The position numbers were made by a program, and so were the translations under genes. A DNA stretch of 64,000 nucleotides from Fragilaria crotonensis (taxonomy: Eukaryota; Bacillariophyta; Fragilariophyceae; Fragilariales; Fragilariaceae): NCBI GenBank assembly GCA_022925895.1, contig JAKSYS010000044.1:106944-170943 (forward strand), given 5' to 3'. Each line of letters begins with the position of its first letter. The stretch's first letter is position 1. Shown piece after piece: positions 33,774 through 44,628 of this stretch. Under the pieces are notes generated by a model. That model did not search any database. It was not told the DNA's origin and saw nothing but the letters and a program-made list of their open reading frames with translations.

Positions 33774-35688
33774 TTATTCATTGTCCTCAACATCGTCGTT
33801 GGACGAGCGAAATGAGGTGCTGCTGTTGCTGATGTCAAGAAGTGACGTCGTCCTGGACGGTGGTGTGCGATACTCCGTGACGAGCGGACAAGAACGAGCA
33901 TTATTATCCTCCTCGTCCTCGTCGTCAGCGGCAGGAAGAATTGCTGTATCTCTCACAAGTAAAAGTTCTCTCGGTGCGAGCAGCTCATCCTGTTGCGCTT
34001 TTGCTCTTGCTAAGTAAGTATTGAAGGCGGTCTCATGTAAATCTGCAGTTGCTTTGGTGGCCGTGACGATTGGATGATCAGTTGGAATTCCCTGAGCCTC
34101 CATCTCTTGTAGTTCTTTCAACGTTGCTTTCCATTTCTGCAAGCTAAGATCGACAGCATCTGAAACCTCCCTTGCCATTGCTTGATCATCAAGACGGACT
34201 GCAATCCGTTTCTTTTCACGGATATATTCGTCCTTGGCACTTGCTGTTGTCCGTGTGGTCGTCATTCTTTCCGTCAAGTTGTTGCTCTCGATCAAACTGC
34301 TATTGATGTACTTTAGAATAGCCTCGTCGGTCTTTTCCTTGGTACCACTTGCTGAAGGCGGGGGTTTTCCTTTGTTGTATGTACGGCGCTGCCGTTTACC
34401 AGGTTCGAATGATGTTGTTGTTGCGTCAAGGTTGTCGTCATCAGCAATAATACCATCAATAATCGATTCCGAGAATACATCCTTGGTCAATTGTGCTTTC
34501 ATGAGTGACTCTATGTTTTCTGCTCCTGTCGCTGAAATCATCTTATGGAAGTACAGCAGGTACGCCTTCTCTCCAACCCTGTCTTCAAACCGTGCATGGT
34601 CACCCGAGACAGATTTATGCACGACGTAATATTGATTAGTGATCCATCGAATGAATTGCAATAAGTCCTGCCCATCAAGCTGATCAAAATCCTCCTGGTT
34701 CTCGCTACAATAAAGCGGATGTGGCGACTGAATAACATCCAAGTACGAGTTGTCTTCACCATCTTGTTGCTCGCTCGATGATACACCTGTATTCTTGTTG
34801 TATTGATCAGCAAGATTGTCCCAGATGGACTTGTGGCGATATCCTCCAACATACAATTCTGCACGATTCATCTTCTTGCCTGTCGCCAGAACCAAATGAC
34901 GGTTCTGACTACTAAACCACAGTGAAATAGCTCGAAAGTAGGACCCAGCCTTGGTAACCGCTTTTGGTCTGACCTGCTTGCTCCAATATGCTGCTGACGA
35001 TCTTTGTTTGCCAACCCCAATTGTAGCAACAACAGCCGCTGTACTGCCATCCCTTTCCACAGTCATTCCAAGTCGACCAATCAACGCATAGATATTATCA
35101 GAAGCAATCATTGCAGCAATTAGAAGAGCCACTTCGTCCTTTTCTTTGTCTGTACCCAGAAATTTTGTGTGTCGCACAGAATAGCATTAGATCATTCAGC
35201 AACAACTTGGAAAGTGGAACTCCTGCAATTGAGACAAGCAGACTCGAGTCCCCTTCCTGTTCAATCGTACATTGCGAAAGGGTCAATGATTTTATGAACT
35301 CCCGGCGCTTCTTTGCCTTATCAATTTTCAGGGTAGCGGAATCTTTTAAGCCAATTTTATACGTATCATTTTCGAGTGCTGGTACGTTTGTATCAATGCC
35401 CATATAAGGGGCCGCACCTACTGCATGACTTGCTTGCTCTTGATCAGGAGGCTTTGTTTTTAATAACTGATAGGCGTGGAAGGCTTCGGGGTCCTTGAAG
35501 GCGATGCCATACTGAGCAAAGCACTTGAAACACGTCGTGTGGTACTGAATGGATGCCTCTTCAGAAATCTCCCCGCAAATTGCATGGACAGTTAAATGAC
35601 ATGCAGGACAGAGGTGAATAAGTGCACATGGGAGAGTCTTGCAAAGGCAGAGTTCCAGAGCAGCGCACTTCATAATTTCAGCTGACAT
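33774..35688 (-). pseudogene. Harbinger ORF2, Cys-rich N-terminus, one frame break
   Basis: Starts at 35688 (MSAEIMKCAALELCLC). It has a Cys/His cluster, HLCPACHLTVHAICG...YHTTCFKCF, that looks zinc-binding. It then runs to FCATHK, where a one-base change at a T run (plus strand 35163-35166) moves to the second frame (FLGTDKEKDEVALLIAAMIA). That frame continues for about 460 residues through helical and Gln/Ala-rich regions to an acidic end (SSNDDVEDNE). In PIF/Harbinger elements the second ORF usually supplies DNA binding and nuclear import for the transposase; that role is assumed here from position. Confidence 0.65.
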
Positions 35689-36228
35689 AGTTGATTATAG
35701 GACAGCACGAACAACTGCACCAGCCAAGAAGCAAGTAGAGAAATGAGTTGGATCGGTTGAAGAAGTCACAAAATCTACTACTAGCTAGGTATTAGTATGC
35801 TACTTTACGACATCACAAATGCAAAAGTACAATGTTCTTTCAAAAGTACAAGTCCGGGTTCAAAAGACGCCCACAAAACGGATGTGTTTTTATTTGTACT
35901 TTGGTACTTTTGAAAAGTACAAAACCCGGATGCAAAAGTACTCCATTTCCGGGTATCTTCGAAAATCAAAAGTACAAAAGTACAAAAAGTACAATTCGAA
36001 ATCCGGCTAATTCGCACCCTTATATGACATCACCTACTTCGCTTTCTTGTTGGCAAGCCACATCACACATGATGAAATGTTGCAGTTTTGTTGTATTTGG
36101 ACCTTGGGTTTCTACGGTACGCTGTATCACGTGTGATACAGCATCACACAGATAACTGCCAAAGATAACCGTTGCTTCATGAGGTGCCAGAGTTCATATT
36201 GGTTTAAGCATATTTTGGTGAGTCAACA

Positions 36229-36908
36229 ATGCACTTCAGGAATTCTTTTTCATCTCTCAGCCAACAATCCCAAACAAGACCAATGAATTTTGTTCATGCT
36301 ATCCTACGACGTCCCATAAACAAGAAAGATGTTCAACAAATAATTGAGATGGTATCATCAAGGTTACCTAATGATAAGCATGTGTTTCTCAGTATTGACA
36401 ACATCATATCTGAGCAACCTAATGAATGAGCACACACCCTCTATCCTCCTGAATTCCAGAACACTTGGGAGCCATCAGGAGGCCTCCCACCACATTGCCT
36501 CACTCTAAAAAAAGCATCCTGGTTTTGCTGCCGCTCCAAAACTATCAAGCACACTCAGCAATGGCACCCAACTCATTGTGTCTCACAGCCCATCCTTGAG
36601 TGTTCTGTTCCTACCTCAGCAGAAATTGTGGACATACTACAAATTGCTCTCCTTCTCCTGAAAATGAACTGCCATTCATCTTCAAACAATGACAGTTTCC
36701 AGTCAAACCTGCAGATGCAACGATGACCAACAAGAGTCAAGGTCTAGCAGTGCAAAGAGTTGGTATCTTCTTGCCACAAGGCATATTTGCACATGGCCAG
36801 CTTTGCATTGCTTCTCATGAGCTTGTAACTACTGGTGTTTATCCTCTGCAGAAGGAACATTGTTTATTGGGAGGTCTTGATATGAAGATTTCCTCCTCAG
36901 CAGCATAA
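36229..36908 (+). pseudogene. Helitron (Pif1-like) helicase C-terminal remnant
   Basis: Frame 36229-36723 reads SSRLPNDKHVFLSIDNI, one in-frame TGA (36427-36429), then LYPPEFQNTWEPSGGLPPHC and LTLKK. A second frame continues FPVKPADATMTNKSQG, LAVQRVGIFLPQGIFAHGQL, to a stop at 36908. This order matches the end of Helitron/Pif1 helicases (a leucine/aspartate step, the Y-P-x-E-F-x-N block, G-L-P-P-H, then M-T-x-N-K-S-Q-G-Q and the V-G-I-Y-L-P...S-H-G-Q-L-Y motif). No Rep domain and no clear Helitron 3' hairpin with CTRR end was found nearby. Confidence 0.72.
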
Positions 36909-37334
36909 TGAAACAACTTCACTCTTGTGCCTTTGCACAATCTAAACATGCAAATTTCTATGTAATCATCACATTTCCCTTATCTACATGCAATACTAGG
37001 CTTAATCCCCCCCCTGGTACATATAAGTACCCACTAGTTAGTAGTAGTAAGTACGTGCAATCTCTGGCTCCCTCCCTTGATTACAATAGGCAGTCATATT
37101 CTGATTTGGAGCCCCCTGAAAGTCGGTCTTGGAAATCAAGGGCTGCAGCCTTAAATTTCTCTGAGGACCCAGTACCATGTACCAGGTACTACTACAAGGT
37201 ACTGCAGGTACCAGGTAGTAACATGGCACCATACACCATACAGACTGCAGTGCAGTGTTTGTTGTGCAAGATACTCCAGACTCCAGATTTGCATGATGAG
37301 TGATGATTGATGAGTGGTCTGTGGTAGTGGAAGC

Positions 37335-37975
37335 AATTAGAATGCAAGGAAATGACGTCAACATTTTTCGTAGAAAAAATCCACAAATGCCGCCATCGGG
37401 TACAAGTGGCGGCTTTGCTACTGGTAGATAATCATCCACAAATGCCACCGTCGGGTACAAGTGGCGGCATTACTGCTAGAAAAAAATCCAGTAATGCTGC
37501 CGTCGGGTACAATTGGCAGCATTACTGGTAGAAAATAATCCGCAAATGCTGCTGTGGGGTATGAGTGGCGGCATTACTGGTTGAAAATAATCCGCAAATG
37601 CCGCCATGGTGTACTAGTGCCATTACTGGTAGAAAATAATCCACAAATGCCGCTGTCGGGTACAAGTGGTGGCCCAGGACTAATGTCATATCCATACATA
37701 GAAATGGAAATCATTCGGTTATCGTGGAACAGCAGATTACGGTATCGAGTACGATACAGGACGCAGAACAAAAGCATAACAAAATTCAAACATTAGCTTT
37801 CTGGCGTGACAAAGGCTGGGCCGGCGTATTGGAAAACCCATGAAAGAAATGAGAAAACAAAGATTCCGTGCTTTCTGCGGCTTACGCGTGTCACAGGTGC
37901 TCTACATGATGGTCCCACGCAGCTTCATTACTGTGACGAAAATGTTGACGTCATTTCCTAGCACTATTATCGGAT
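37335..37975. mobile_element. 640-bp MITE with CRE-containing inverted ends, host of a 52-bp minisatellite
   Basis: Left 37335-37372 (attagaatgcaaggaaatga, then cgtcaacattttt) is the imperfect inverse of right 37934-37975 (aaaatgttgacgtcatttcc, then tag-cactattatcggatcc). Both arms carry the palindrome tgacgtca. The ends resemble those of the small MITE at 26808-26982. The interior is mostly the minisatellite at 37381-37680. No target duplication was identified. Confidence 0.6.
37381..37680 (+). repeat. six-copy ~52-bp minisatellite of hairpin-forming units
   Basis: Units begin ccacaaatgc or variants at about 37381, 37436, 37488, 37540, 37592 and 37641, with periods of 49-55 bp. Each unit can pair its aatgc-YGCC part with a following GGCRGC-att across a cgggtacaag-type loop. 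In the third unit both sides have changed together (aatgctgcc with ggcagcatt). The fifth unit has lost part of the right arm. Confidence 0.85.
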
Positions 37976-40266
37976 CCAGTACTGGTAAAGTTAGAAGTGA
38001 TAACTGGTTGTACGTTGTACCAGGGTACTCCTAGAGTAGAATACATATTCCACAATTGTGGTATTTCTGTACGGACTCTACGGTGAGTGATGTAGACATA
38101 TTACACACTACACACGCCGGATTTTGGATTGGTATATTCCATATTCCGGGGTCCGGGGTATAAATATGACATACTACAGTTGCGGTACGTGGAGTGGAAT
38201 ATTTGATCCACGTTGTCGTCGCGTAATATTCCACAAATTCCACAATTTTGACGAGGTACAAGCAATCGAACGCAACAGTACCCAGTACAACCCATACAGT
38301 GGCCGGAGACCCTCGGTTAGTTGCTACAAACAGTACCTGGTACTCCCATTGCTATTAGGCTCTTTTCTTGTAAGTCACAACTATATGTCAAATGAATTAC
38401 AACCCTGTCAGGTTGTACTAGGCTCAGCATTGTAGGACCAAAATCACAAACATTTGACTCACAGTACTAGCCTAGTGCACTCAAAAACACAGTGCACAGG
38501 TATGGAGATCACCAACACACAAACGCCAATGGCCTCACAACTTTGCCAATACCTCAATCTTTTTGTCAAATTGTGTTGTTTGAGCATAATTTAAGGTTCA
38601 CCCTTTGTTTTCAATTTTTCTATTGACTCCAATTTGGGCTACCAGTGGTGAGAATTTGATGCTGTATCTAGTACTCATGTATGCACAGATTTTTTTCATC
38701 AAATAAGACGCTTAACAATGTTCCAGTTTGAGTTTTCTGATCCTATGGAAATCACATTTTTGTCTGCAAAGCAATGATCCTTGGTTCAATTGTGTGATCA
38801 AACATGTTCTCTCAAAATGCAATGTCACTATAATTTGAGTCCACAGAGCAATCACCAGGTATAACCTTCAAGAACTTGTGATTTCAACATCTGCAATGGT
38901 TGCAATGATAAAATAGCAGTGGTTCCTAACTTCTTCAGACTGAGCTTATCTCCTGCAAGGAGCAGGCTCAACTTGTTCTTATATGATTGCAACACTCAAA
39001 ATACTTGTTAGGCTGTACGTTAGGAGAGATTGTTCTATAAGGAGTGAGAATTGTATCAATTGCATGCCATCATTGATGATTTCATTCTTAGACCAATCAG
39101 AGTAGAGTGCTCAGACCAGGCTCCAAGTTTGTGGCTTAATATTTGCAGCCTACATCAGCTGTGAATGAGCATCAACCATGGGGCAGCTTGCAACAAAAAT
39201 ACCATTGCACTCTACATAGGCAGCATGGTGGAAAGGAGATGGTGCAATCTATTCAAGTGCTACTATTCACTGATTGTGCAGATGTGAAGTCAACACATCA
39301 CATTGACAAGCCAGCTGACCTCAAAATTCTACTGTTATAGGAGTATTTGCATGAATGTACAAGGTCTTTTTGGGTTGGTCTATCTCAGACAAATGAAGTG
39401 AAAAGGTAGTCATGAAATCAATAGTTATATTCATTGCAAGAAGATGAAAGAGGTGATTGGGGAGCTCATGATCTTTGGAAAGGCTTTTCCTTAAATGTCC
39501 TCAGGGAGCTGCCCAAAGCATCCTCTCTCCATAGTTTACATGTTTTATTGTTGTTGTTTGATGGGCTTTGATAGTTGATAGTCATCAATATCTGCAATGC
39601 TAACTAGAATAGCTCATAGTACAGGTCGCGCCGTCGCGCCTCGCTTAGTTCGTAGTTCATGCCCTGGGAATGCGGTACTCCGTATACTCCAAGTACTGTA
39701 GCAATCGTGAGTACGCTGTACGCAGTATAAGTAGGTGGAGTCGTACCGGCAGTTTCCTCGGACTTCAAGATTTTTTTGCGTTGGAGGGGATGAGTTTCGT
39801 TTTCACGAATGGAATTTTTTGCCTACTATCGTAGTACTAGTACCAGTTTTTTAAGTGAGAGAACTGATAGCTGATAACTGATAACTGATAATTTAATAAC
39901 GCATCATGACGCCGATTCTTTAATAGAATTTTGATTCTTGATCCGCTCAAAAAAGGGGACATACGTACGACGTATGCCATTGCGGCTACGACATGAAAAC
40001 GACACGTGTATAGTGTGTTCGTCAATGTGGTACACATACTGCCACCATGTATGTCGTATCCTTCTTCTTTCGCTGGATTCTGGATTCCCTGGGTCAGGAA
40101 GGAAGTCGTGCTACGAAATTAACCTCATTAACTTAGTCTCAAGTCGTACTCTAGTAGCGATGCGAGTTGAATAATGCGACTGCGCCGATTCGAAGCAGTA
40201 CGAAGTCATTCTTGAAAGTAAGTTAAGTCTCATTAAATCGAAGTATTCACAACAAATCATCAAACC
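37976..40266. other. long intergenic region upstream of the trypsin pseudogene
   Basis: About 2.3 kb with no recognisable domain in any frame. 38430-39640 is AT-rich and looks like decayed transposon DNA, but I cannot assign it. GTAC palindromes are frequent in 38300-38350 and 39660-39850. 39860-39900 has a ctgataactgataactgata run. Confidence 0.35.
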
Positions 40267-41476
40267 ATGAAATCATTGCTCCTCCGCAACTGGGGCATTG
40301 TTGCCATACTCCTTCAATGTGTTTCTGCCACGGCAACACTTCTAGCCAACAACGAAGACCTCCATATCAAAGAGGAAACTCGTGCCGAAAACGCACACGA
40401 CCTCAACTCTCGCAGGGTCCAAACCAATCGCATCGTCGGCGGAAACCAGGCTACCAAGGGAGAATACCCTTACTTCGTCCAGTGGGAGCGGGGTTGTGGA
40501 GCTAGTCTCATCCATTCCGACATCATCCTGTCCGCCGCCCACTGTAACGGTAGCAACCTCCCTACCGGCGTCATCGTGAGTGCCTACCAGAACGACAGAG
40601 CCATCGACGGAGCTCAAGCGCGCACGATCGTGCAGCGTGTCCAGCACCCAAATTACGACTCTAGCACAGAGAAGAACGACTTTTTGATCATGAGGCTCGA
40701 TTCGCCTGTGACGGGGAGTCACCCCAATCGCCCTTAATGCCAACGCCCAGATTCCGACAGCCGGTGATGTACTCACTGTGATCGGCTTCGGGGATCTCGA
40801 AGATGGCGGCCAGACCTATCCGGACTTCCTTCAAGAAGTCGACGTCCCCTACGTCACTCACAGCAAGTGCAACCAGCAGTACGGTGGTGGCATTGACGAG
40901 GTCAGCATGCTTTGTGCAGGTTATGACCAAGGGGGTAAGGATTCGTGCCAAGGTGACTCTGGCGGACCAATTGTCAGAATCGTCAACGGCGTGCACACTT
41001 AAGTCGGAGTCGTATCCTGGGGTGACGGATGCGCACTTGCCGGTAAACCTGGTGTCTATTCCCGAACTAGCGGCCAGATCGCTTGATCCAGTCCCAAGTG
41101 TGCGCAATGACGAAGACGAACCCAAAGCCTGCATATTGCGCTGGTAGTCCAACAGCAGCGCCTACCGTACGACCTCCTACTGGCTCCCACTGTGACCCCT
41201 GGAAGCACTCGTGCTCCCACTCGGGCTCCCACCCGCGCTCGAACTCCCACCAGGGCTCCCACCCGAGCTCCCACCCCGTCTCCAACGACCGGAACTGAAT
41301 GTGTTGATGATCCGACAGCTACCTTCTACATCAACGGAAGGCTCAGAACCTGCGCATGGTTTGCCGCAAGGCCATCAGTTCATTATTATTACTGTGGATG
41401 GGACAGTGATCCAGACTATTATTGCCAACAGACGTGCGACAGTTGCCTCTACTGGGGAGGAGGAAGGAGCTTGTAA
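40267..41476 (+). pseudogene. duplicate trypsin-like protease gene, broken
   Basis: Clear paralogue of the gene at 29094-30344 (signal peptide, IVGGNQATKGEYPYFVQW, LSAAHC, KDSCQGDSGGP, ShKT-like tail). Reading breaks occur at a G run near 40715, by a TAA at 41000-41002 where the intact copy has CAA, by a lost G near 41084 (gcttgatcc versus gcttggatcc), and near 41170 at ggctccc. The nonsense codon is a substitution and argues for real decay. The three indels are at short homopolymers and could be errors. The first fragment still encodes His and Asp of the triad, the second Ser. Confidence 0.8.
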
Positions 41477-42495
41477 AGACTCCGTGAACCAGTTCTGGGT
41501 CATGGCCAGTACACCTGCAATAGCTGCGAATACTGGCGGAAGAAGCTTGAGCAGAGATTGCGCACGGCCCTTGACTTGAGACGGTCCAAGCAAATCAGAT
41601 TGTAGTAAAACGCGATCGCCAGTCGCGTGCTGTATTTAGAATTGTGTTCAATGGCACCCGACCTTGTTCGTGTTATAGATTGAGTAGGAACTCTTAAACG
41701 CAGACAAGGAGAGCCGAGGAATGGTCATAGCTTTCTCGTGGAGTTCCTTCGACTTTGTGAACGTCGCCTTAACGAAGGATTTGAGAAAGTGAGGGGTCCA
41801 TTTAGAGAGTACCTATGAGGCAATTGTCAGTTCCTCAAATAGTCCTTTCTCCTTTCGTGCGTCCTCTCAAGAAGGATTTAGGACCTGAAACTGATGGTGA
41901 CGGAGTTGTTGTGTCTTCCGAGGTGTTACAGAGATACATCCACCGGTCGCCCTCCCTTTGTGTACGTCCTTCCCATAAAGGATCTGAGAACTGATAGTGT
42001 GGGGATTTGTTAGCATCAAGGATGCAAGCGATCTGATCTCGATGGAAGGCTTCACAACCTGCAAGTGTCTCAAATTTCAGGGAAACATCGATCGGCGCAA
42101 CAGACATTCAGCGATGATGACACCTGCGTTTTCTATCTTTCAGATGGTTTGAGTTTGGATACAGCATCCATCGGTGCATCAGATGGCACAAGTAGACGTT
42201 GCGTACTGGTAGTTCCACAATTCTGATGTCAGGCCACCCGCATGGAACTTAATCACCATGCAGTTGAAGAAAGTGCAACGACAAATTGACCTTGGCTGAA
42301 TGACTTTAGACGACTTCGCCAACTGGCACTAACCTAGTTCAAAGTACGGACTGTAATCATGCCCTCCACCGTGCGTAACAATGGATGTAAAGAGCAGCAA
42401 TCACTGCACAGAGAATTGAAATCCCTCAATGTTCAGGTTCGGTATTCCATGTCCATGGAATCTCACGTACTACAAGTTTGTAAGGCGAGATTCCA
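41477..42495. other. intergenic
   Basis: The first 100 bp match the 3' flank of the intact trypsin gene. 41730-42010 has loosely repeated gaaggatttgag/aaaggatctgag-type segments. No gene is recognised. Confidence 0.35.
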
Positions 42496-43713
42496 TCAAG
42501 CATCACCTTCGGTGGATCGCATTTCACGACGAACTGCAAGAGCTGCCACGGTGACAACAGCTGTCGCCAGAGTCCACTCCACCAGACCTCTGGGTTGCAG
42601 ATGCGAAAGAAAAAGTCTCCCAAACAAAGCGAACAGTCGGATCATTTGCTGAAATTTTTCCACAGGCGACCCACTTGTCATTGTGACGATTGTCCGCGGC
42701 ATGGATTCGGCGATGTCAGGTGTCTGCACAACACCATAGTAAAACCCTGCCACCAGGAGTAAGGCACGCCGGGGTGCCCGACAAAGCTTGTGCGTCACTT
42801 GAATCGATTCCAGTCTCCGCCGATCACACTTCGACAAGGAATTCACACGTTTCTGCCATTCCTTGAGCAGTTCGGGTGTCACAATTGTGACAGGAAGATA
42901 CCCTGCTCCGTCCCTCATCAGGGTTCTCATGTGAGTAGGATATGTCAAGGAGGCAAGCAATTCGACCATGCGACACCAGCCTAGACCAAACTTTTGTTCC
43001 GGCTCCGGGAGCAGTTTGAGCATCTGCTGAAGCTGTTCGTTTTTAACATCCTTCATTTGGTGACCCACTGTCGCATAAATGACACCCGTGTGCGCCTTCC
43101 AAATTTCCTTCTGAAATTGAAATCGAGCCAATGCGAATTCGTGGCTGTCTTGGTCCAAGTTCGAAACTGCATTCTTATAGTTCCTGTAAGGCTCACGAAA
43201 CAGGTCAGACCAATGATGAATGCACGCCCTGACGCTCTCATCTCGTTCCACCAATTCAATGCTCTTGCTATCCAGAAAAACCTTTCCTTGCGTTATGAGA
43301 CCTGCTTTTTCAGCTCCGAGGAGAATGCAAACACTGAAACAGAAATTCATAAAGCCCCACCAGCTTCGAGTTGAGATTCTGTCCCCATTGCTGTGGAATT
43401 CACCATCGTCGTCGCTCCCGATAGACAAGCGACCGGATCGATACTGCCAATCCAATTGAGCACCGTATCCCCACAACCAATGGAAGAGCCAAAAGTTCTT
43501 GATATTGTTCCAAGTGCTTGGCTCGTCCAACTCGAAAATGAGATACTTGTAAATCGCCATGCGGCCGAGGACCGAGAATCCATCAAAGGTCGTTGTCGTT
43601 CCCGAGGCCTGCAGCTTCTCCCAGTACGACTCAAAGCAGGTTCCTTGCAAAGTGTCACGTTCTCCAATGCCGGATTGCCAAGCGTCGATATCAAAAGCAG
43701 ACGATGGAGCCAT
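42496..43713 (-). CDS. LEG1-domain protein
   Basis: 405 residues in one exon, start MAPSSAFDID. The segment RMAIYKYLIFELDEP, then LWGYGAQLDWQYRSGRLS, then STRSWWGFMNFCFSVCILLG, matches the LEG1 family (animal liver-enriched gene 1 / C6orf58). That family has the same order: a Y-K block, W-G-x-x-x-Q-x-x-W-Q-x-x-S-G-R-L, and S-W-W-x-x-M-N-Y. Animal LEG1 proteins are secreted and of unclear biochemical function. This one lacks an obvious N-terminal signal but has a hydrophobic stretch near the C-terminus (TLATAVVTVAALAV) that could be a tail anchor. It converges with no neighbour; the next gene upstream is on the same strand, 0.9 kb away. Confidence 0.72.
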   Translation of the reverse strand: MAPSSAFDIDAWQSGIGERDTLQGTCFESYWEKLQASGTTTTFDGFSVLGRMAIYKYLIFELDEPSTWNNIKNFWLFHWLWGYGAQLDWQYRSGRLSIGSDDDGEFHSNGDRISTRSWWGFMNFCFSVCILLGAEKAGLITQGKVFLDSKSIELVERDESVRACIHHWSDLFREPYRNYKNAVSNLDQDSHEFALARFQFQKEIWKAHTGVIYATVGHQMKDVKNEQLQQMLKLLPEPEQKFGLGWCRMVELLASLTYPTHMRTLMRDGAGYLPVTIVTPELLKEWQKRVNSLSKCDRRRLESIQVTHKLCRAPRRALLLVAGFYYGVVQTPDIAESMPRTIVTMTSGSPVEKFQQMIRLFALFGRLFLSHLQPRGLVEWTLATAVVTVAALAVRREMRSTEGDA

Positions 43714-44628
43714 GGGTCTAGCTAACGAGGTCGAAGCGCTTGAAGGTATTGGGCCTACTCAATACTTCAAGTCTCATCAAGTTCTGACAAATCAAAAATC
43801 CAAATATAATTGGACTGAACAAAAGAACAACACCCGGGATTCCAACGTGGTCCCCCACCGTAGTACTAACCGGGCCCGACGATGCTTAACTTCGCTGAGC
43901 AGACGGGAAGCGGTGCTGTCATCGTGGTATGGTCGTTCCTGGTGATACAGGTTTAATCAAAATATATATATACTAACAATAACTTGACATTGTCATTGGG
44001 TTTCGCCTCCTTTTGATGCTTTGATGCATTTTGGGTTTCGCCTCCGTTTCATGCTTTGATGCATTTTACAAGTCGTCGCACTGTATCTTGAATGCTCCAT
44101 ATGCATATATATAAAATATGCATCAGTAAAGATGTAATCGTAACTAGTAACTAGTAGACAACCAGTGGGAGGCTACTTTCAACGCTCTCAACCCCTTCAA
44201 TGCGATGCCCACCTTGTTCACGGACTCTAACTGTTATTTCCCTCAGCATCATGCGCCGATGACACGCTGGAAGTGAAAATAGGAACATTGGCCTTGGTTC
44301 GAGTTCGGTAAGCTCCCTCAATTTCAGGCCAAAGTTGGGAGCAAACGGATATTCTCATAGCCTGTCCTACTCAGTGCAGGTGTGTCGTCGACGTCGTCCA
44401 TCTGGCCCGCGTCGCCATGAGATTCAGGCGCCGACTCAGTGGGTGTACGAGTAATTCCCTCGGGTAGTGCACTCACTCGGCAACCGATGAGCCAGGGCAT
44501 TAGGGCAGACACAAAGATCAACCGCCAACAACCACCTGCCCTGCTTCCAAATTCTTTTCCATTCCGAATCTTCAGCATGTACATTGTTACCAAGCGCTCC
44601 GCCCAAGGGTGCCGATGCGCTTCATGGA
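43714..44628. other. intergenic between two minus-strand genes
   Basis: Contains a repeated pair ttttgggtttcgcctcc...tgctttgatgcatttt at about 43990 and 44030. A frame at 44324-44593 minus (start MVTMYMLKIRNGKEF) could be read as an alternative 3' end of the membrane-protein gene, but the phase of the last intron does not fit it. Confidence 0.4.

Larger units (their letters stand above)
32076..36019. mobile_element. full-length PIF/Harbinger transposon
   Basis: A 3,944-bp element with perfect 50-bp TIRs (left starts gggtgcgaattagccggatt; right is its inverse ending at 36019). It is flanked by TTA on both sides (32073-32075, 36020-36022). Aaagtac motifs recur inside both ends, especially 35820-35990, and could be transposase-binding sites. 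It carries two converging ORFs: a DDE transposase (plus) and a zinc-finger ORF2 (minus). Identical TIRs suggest recent activity, although both ORFs show single-base frame breaks at homopolymers. Confidence 0.93.

Noticed and set aside
44324-44593. C-terminal extension of the multi-pass membrane protein
   Set aside because: The frame does not match the phase of the last intron; the phase-consistent reading stops at 44629-44631.
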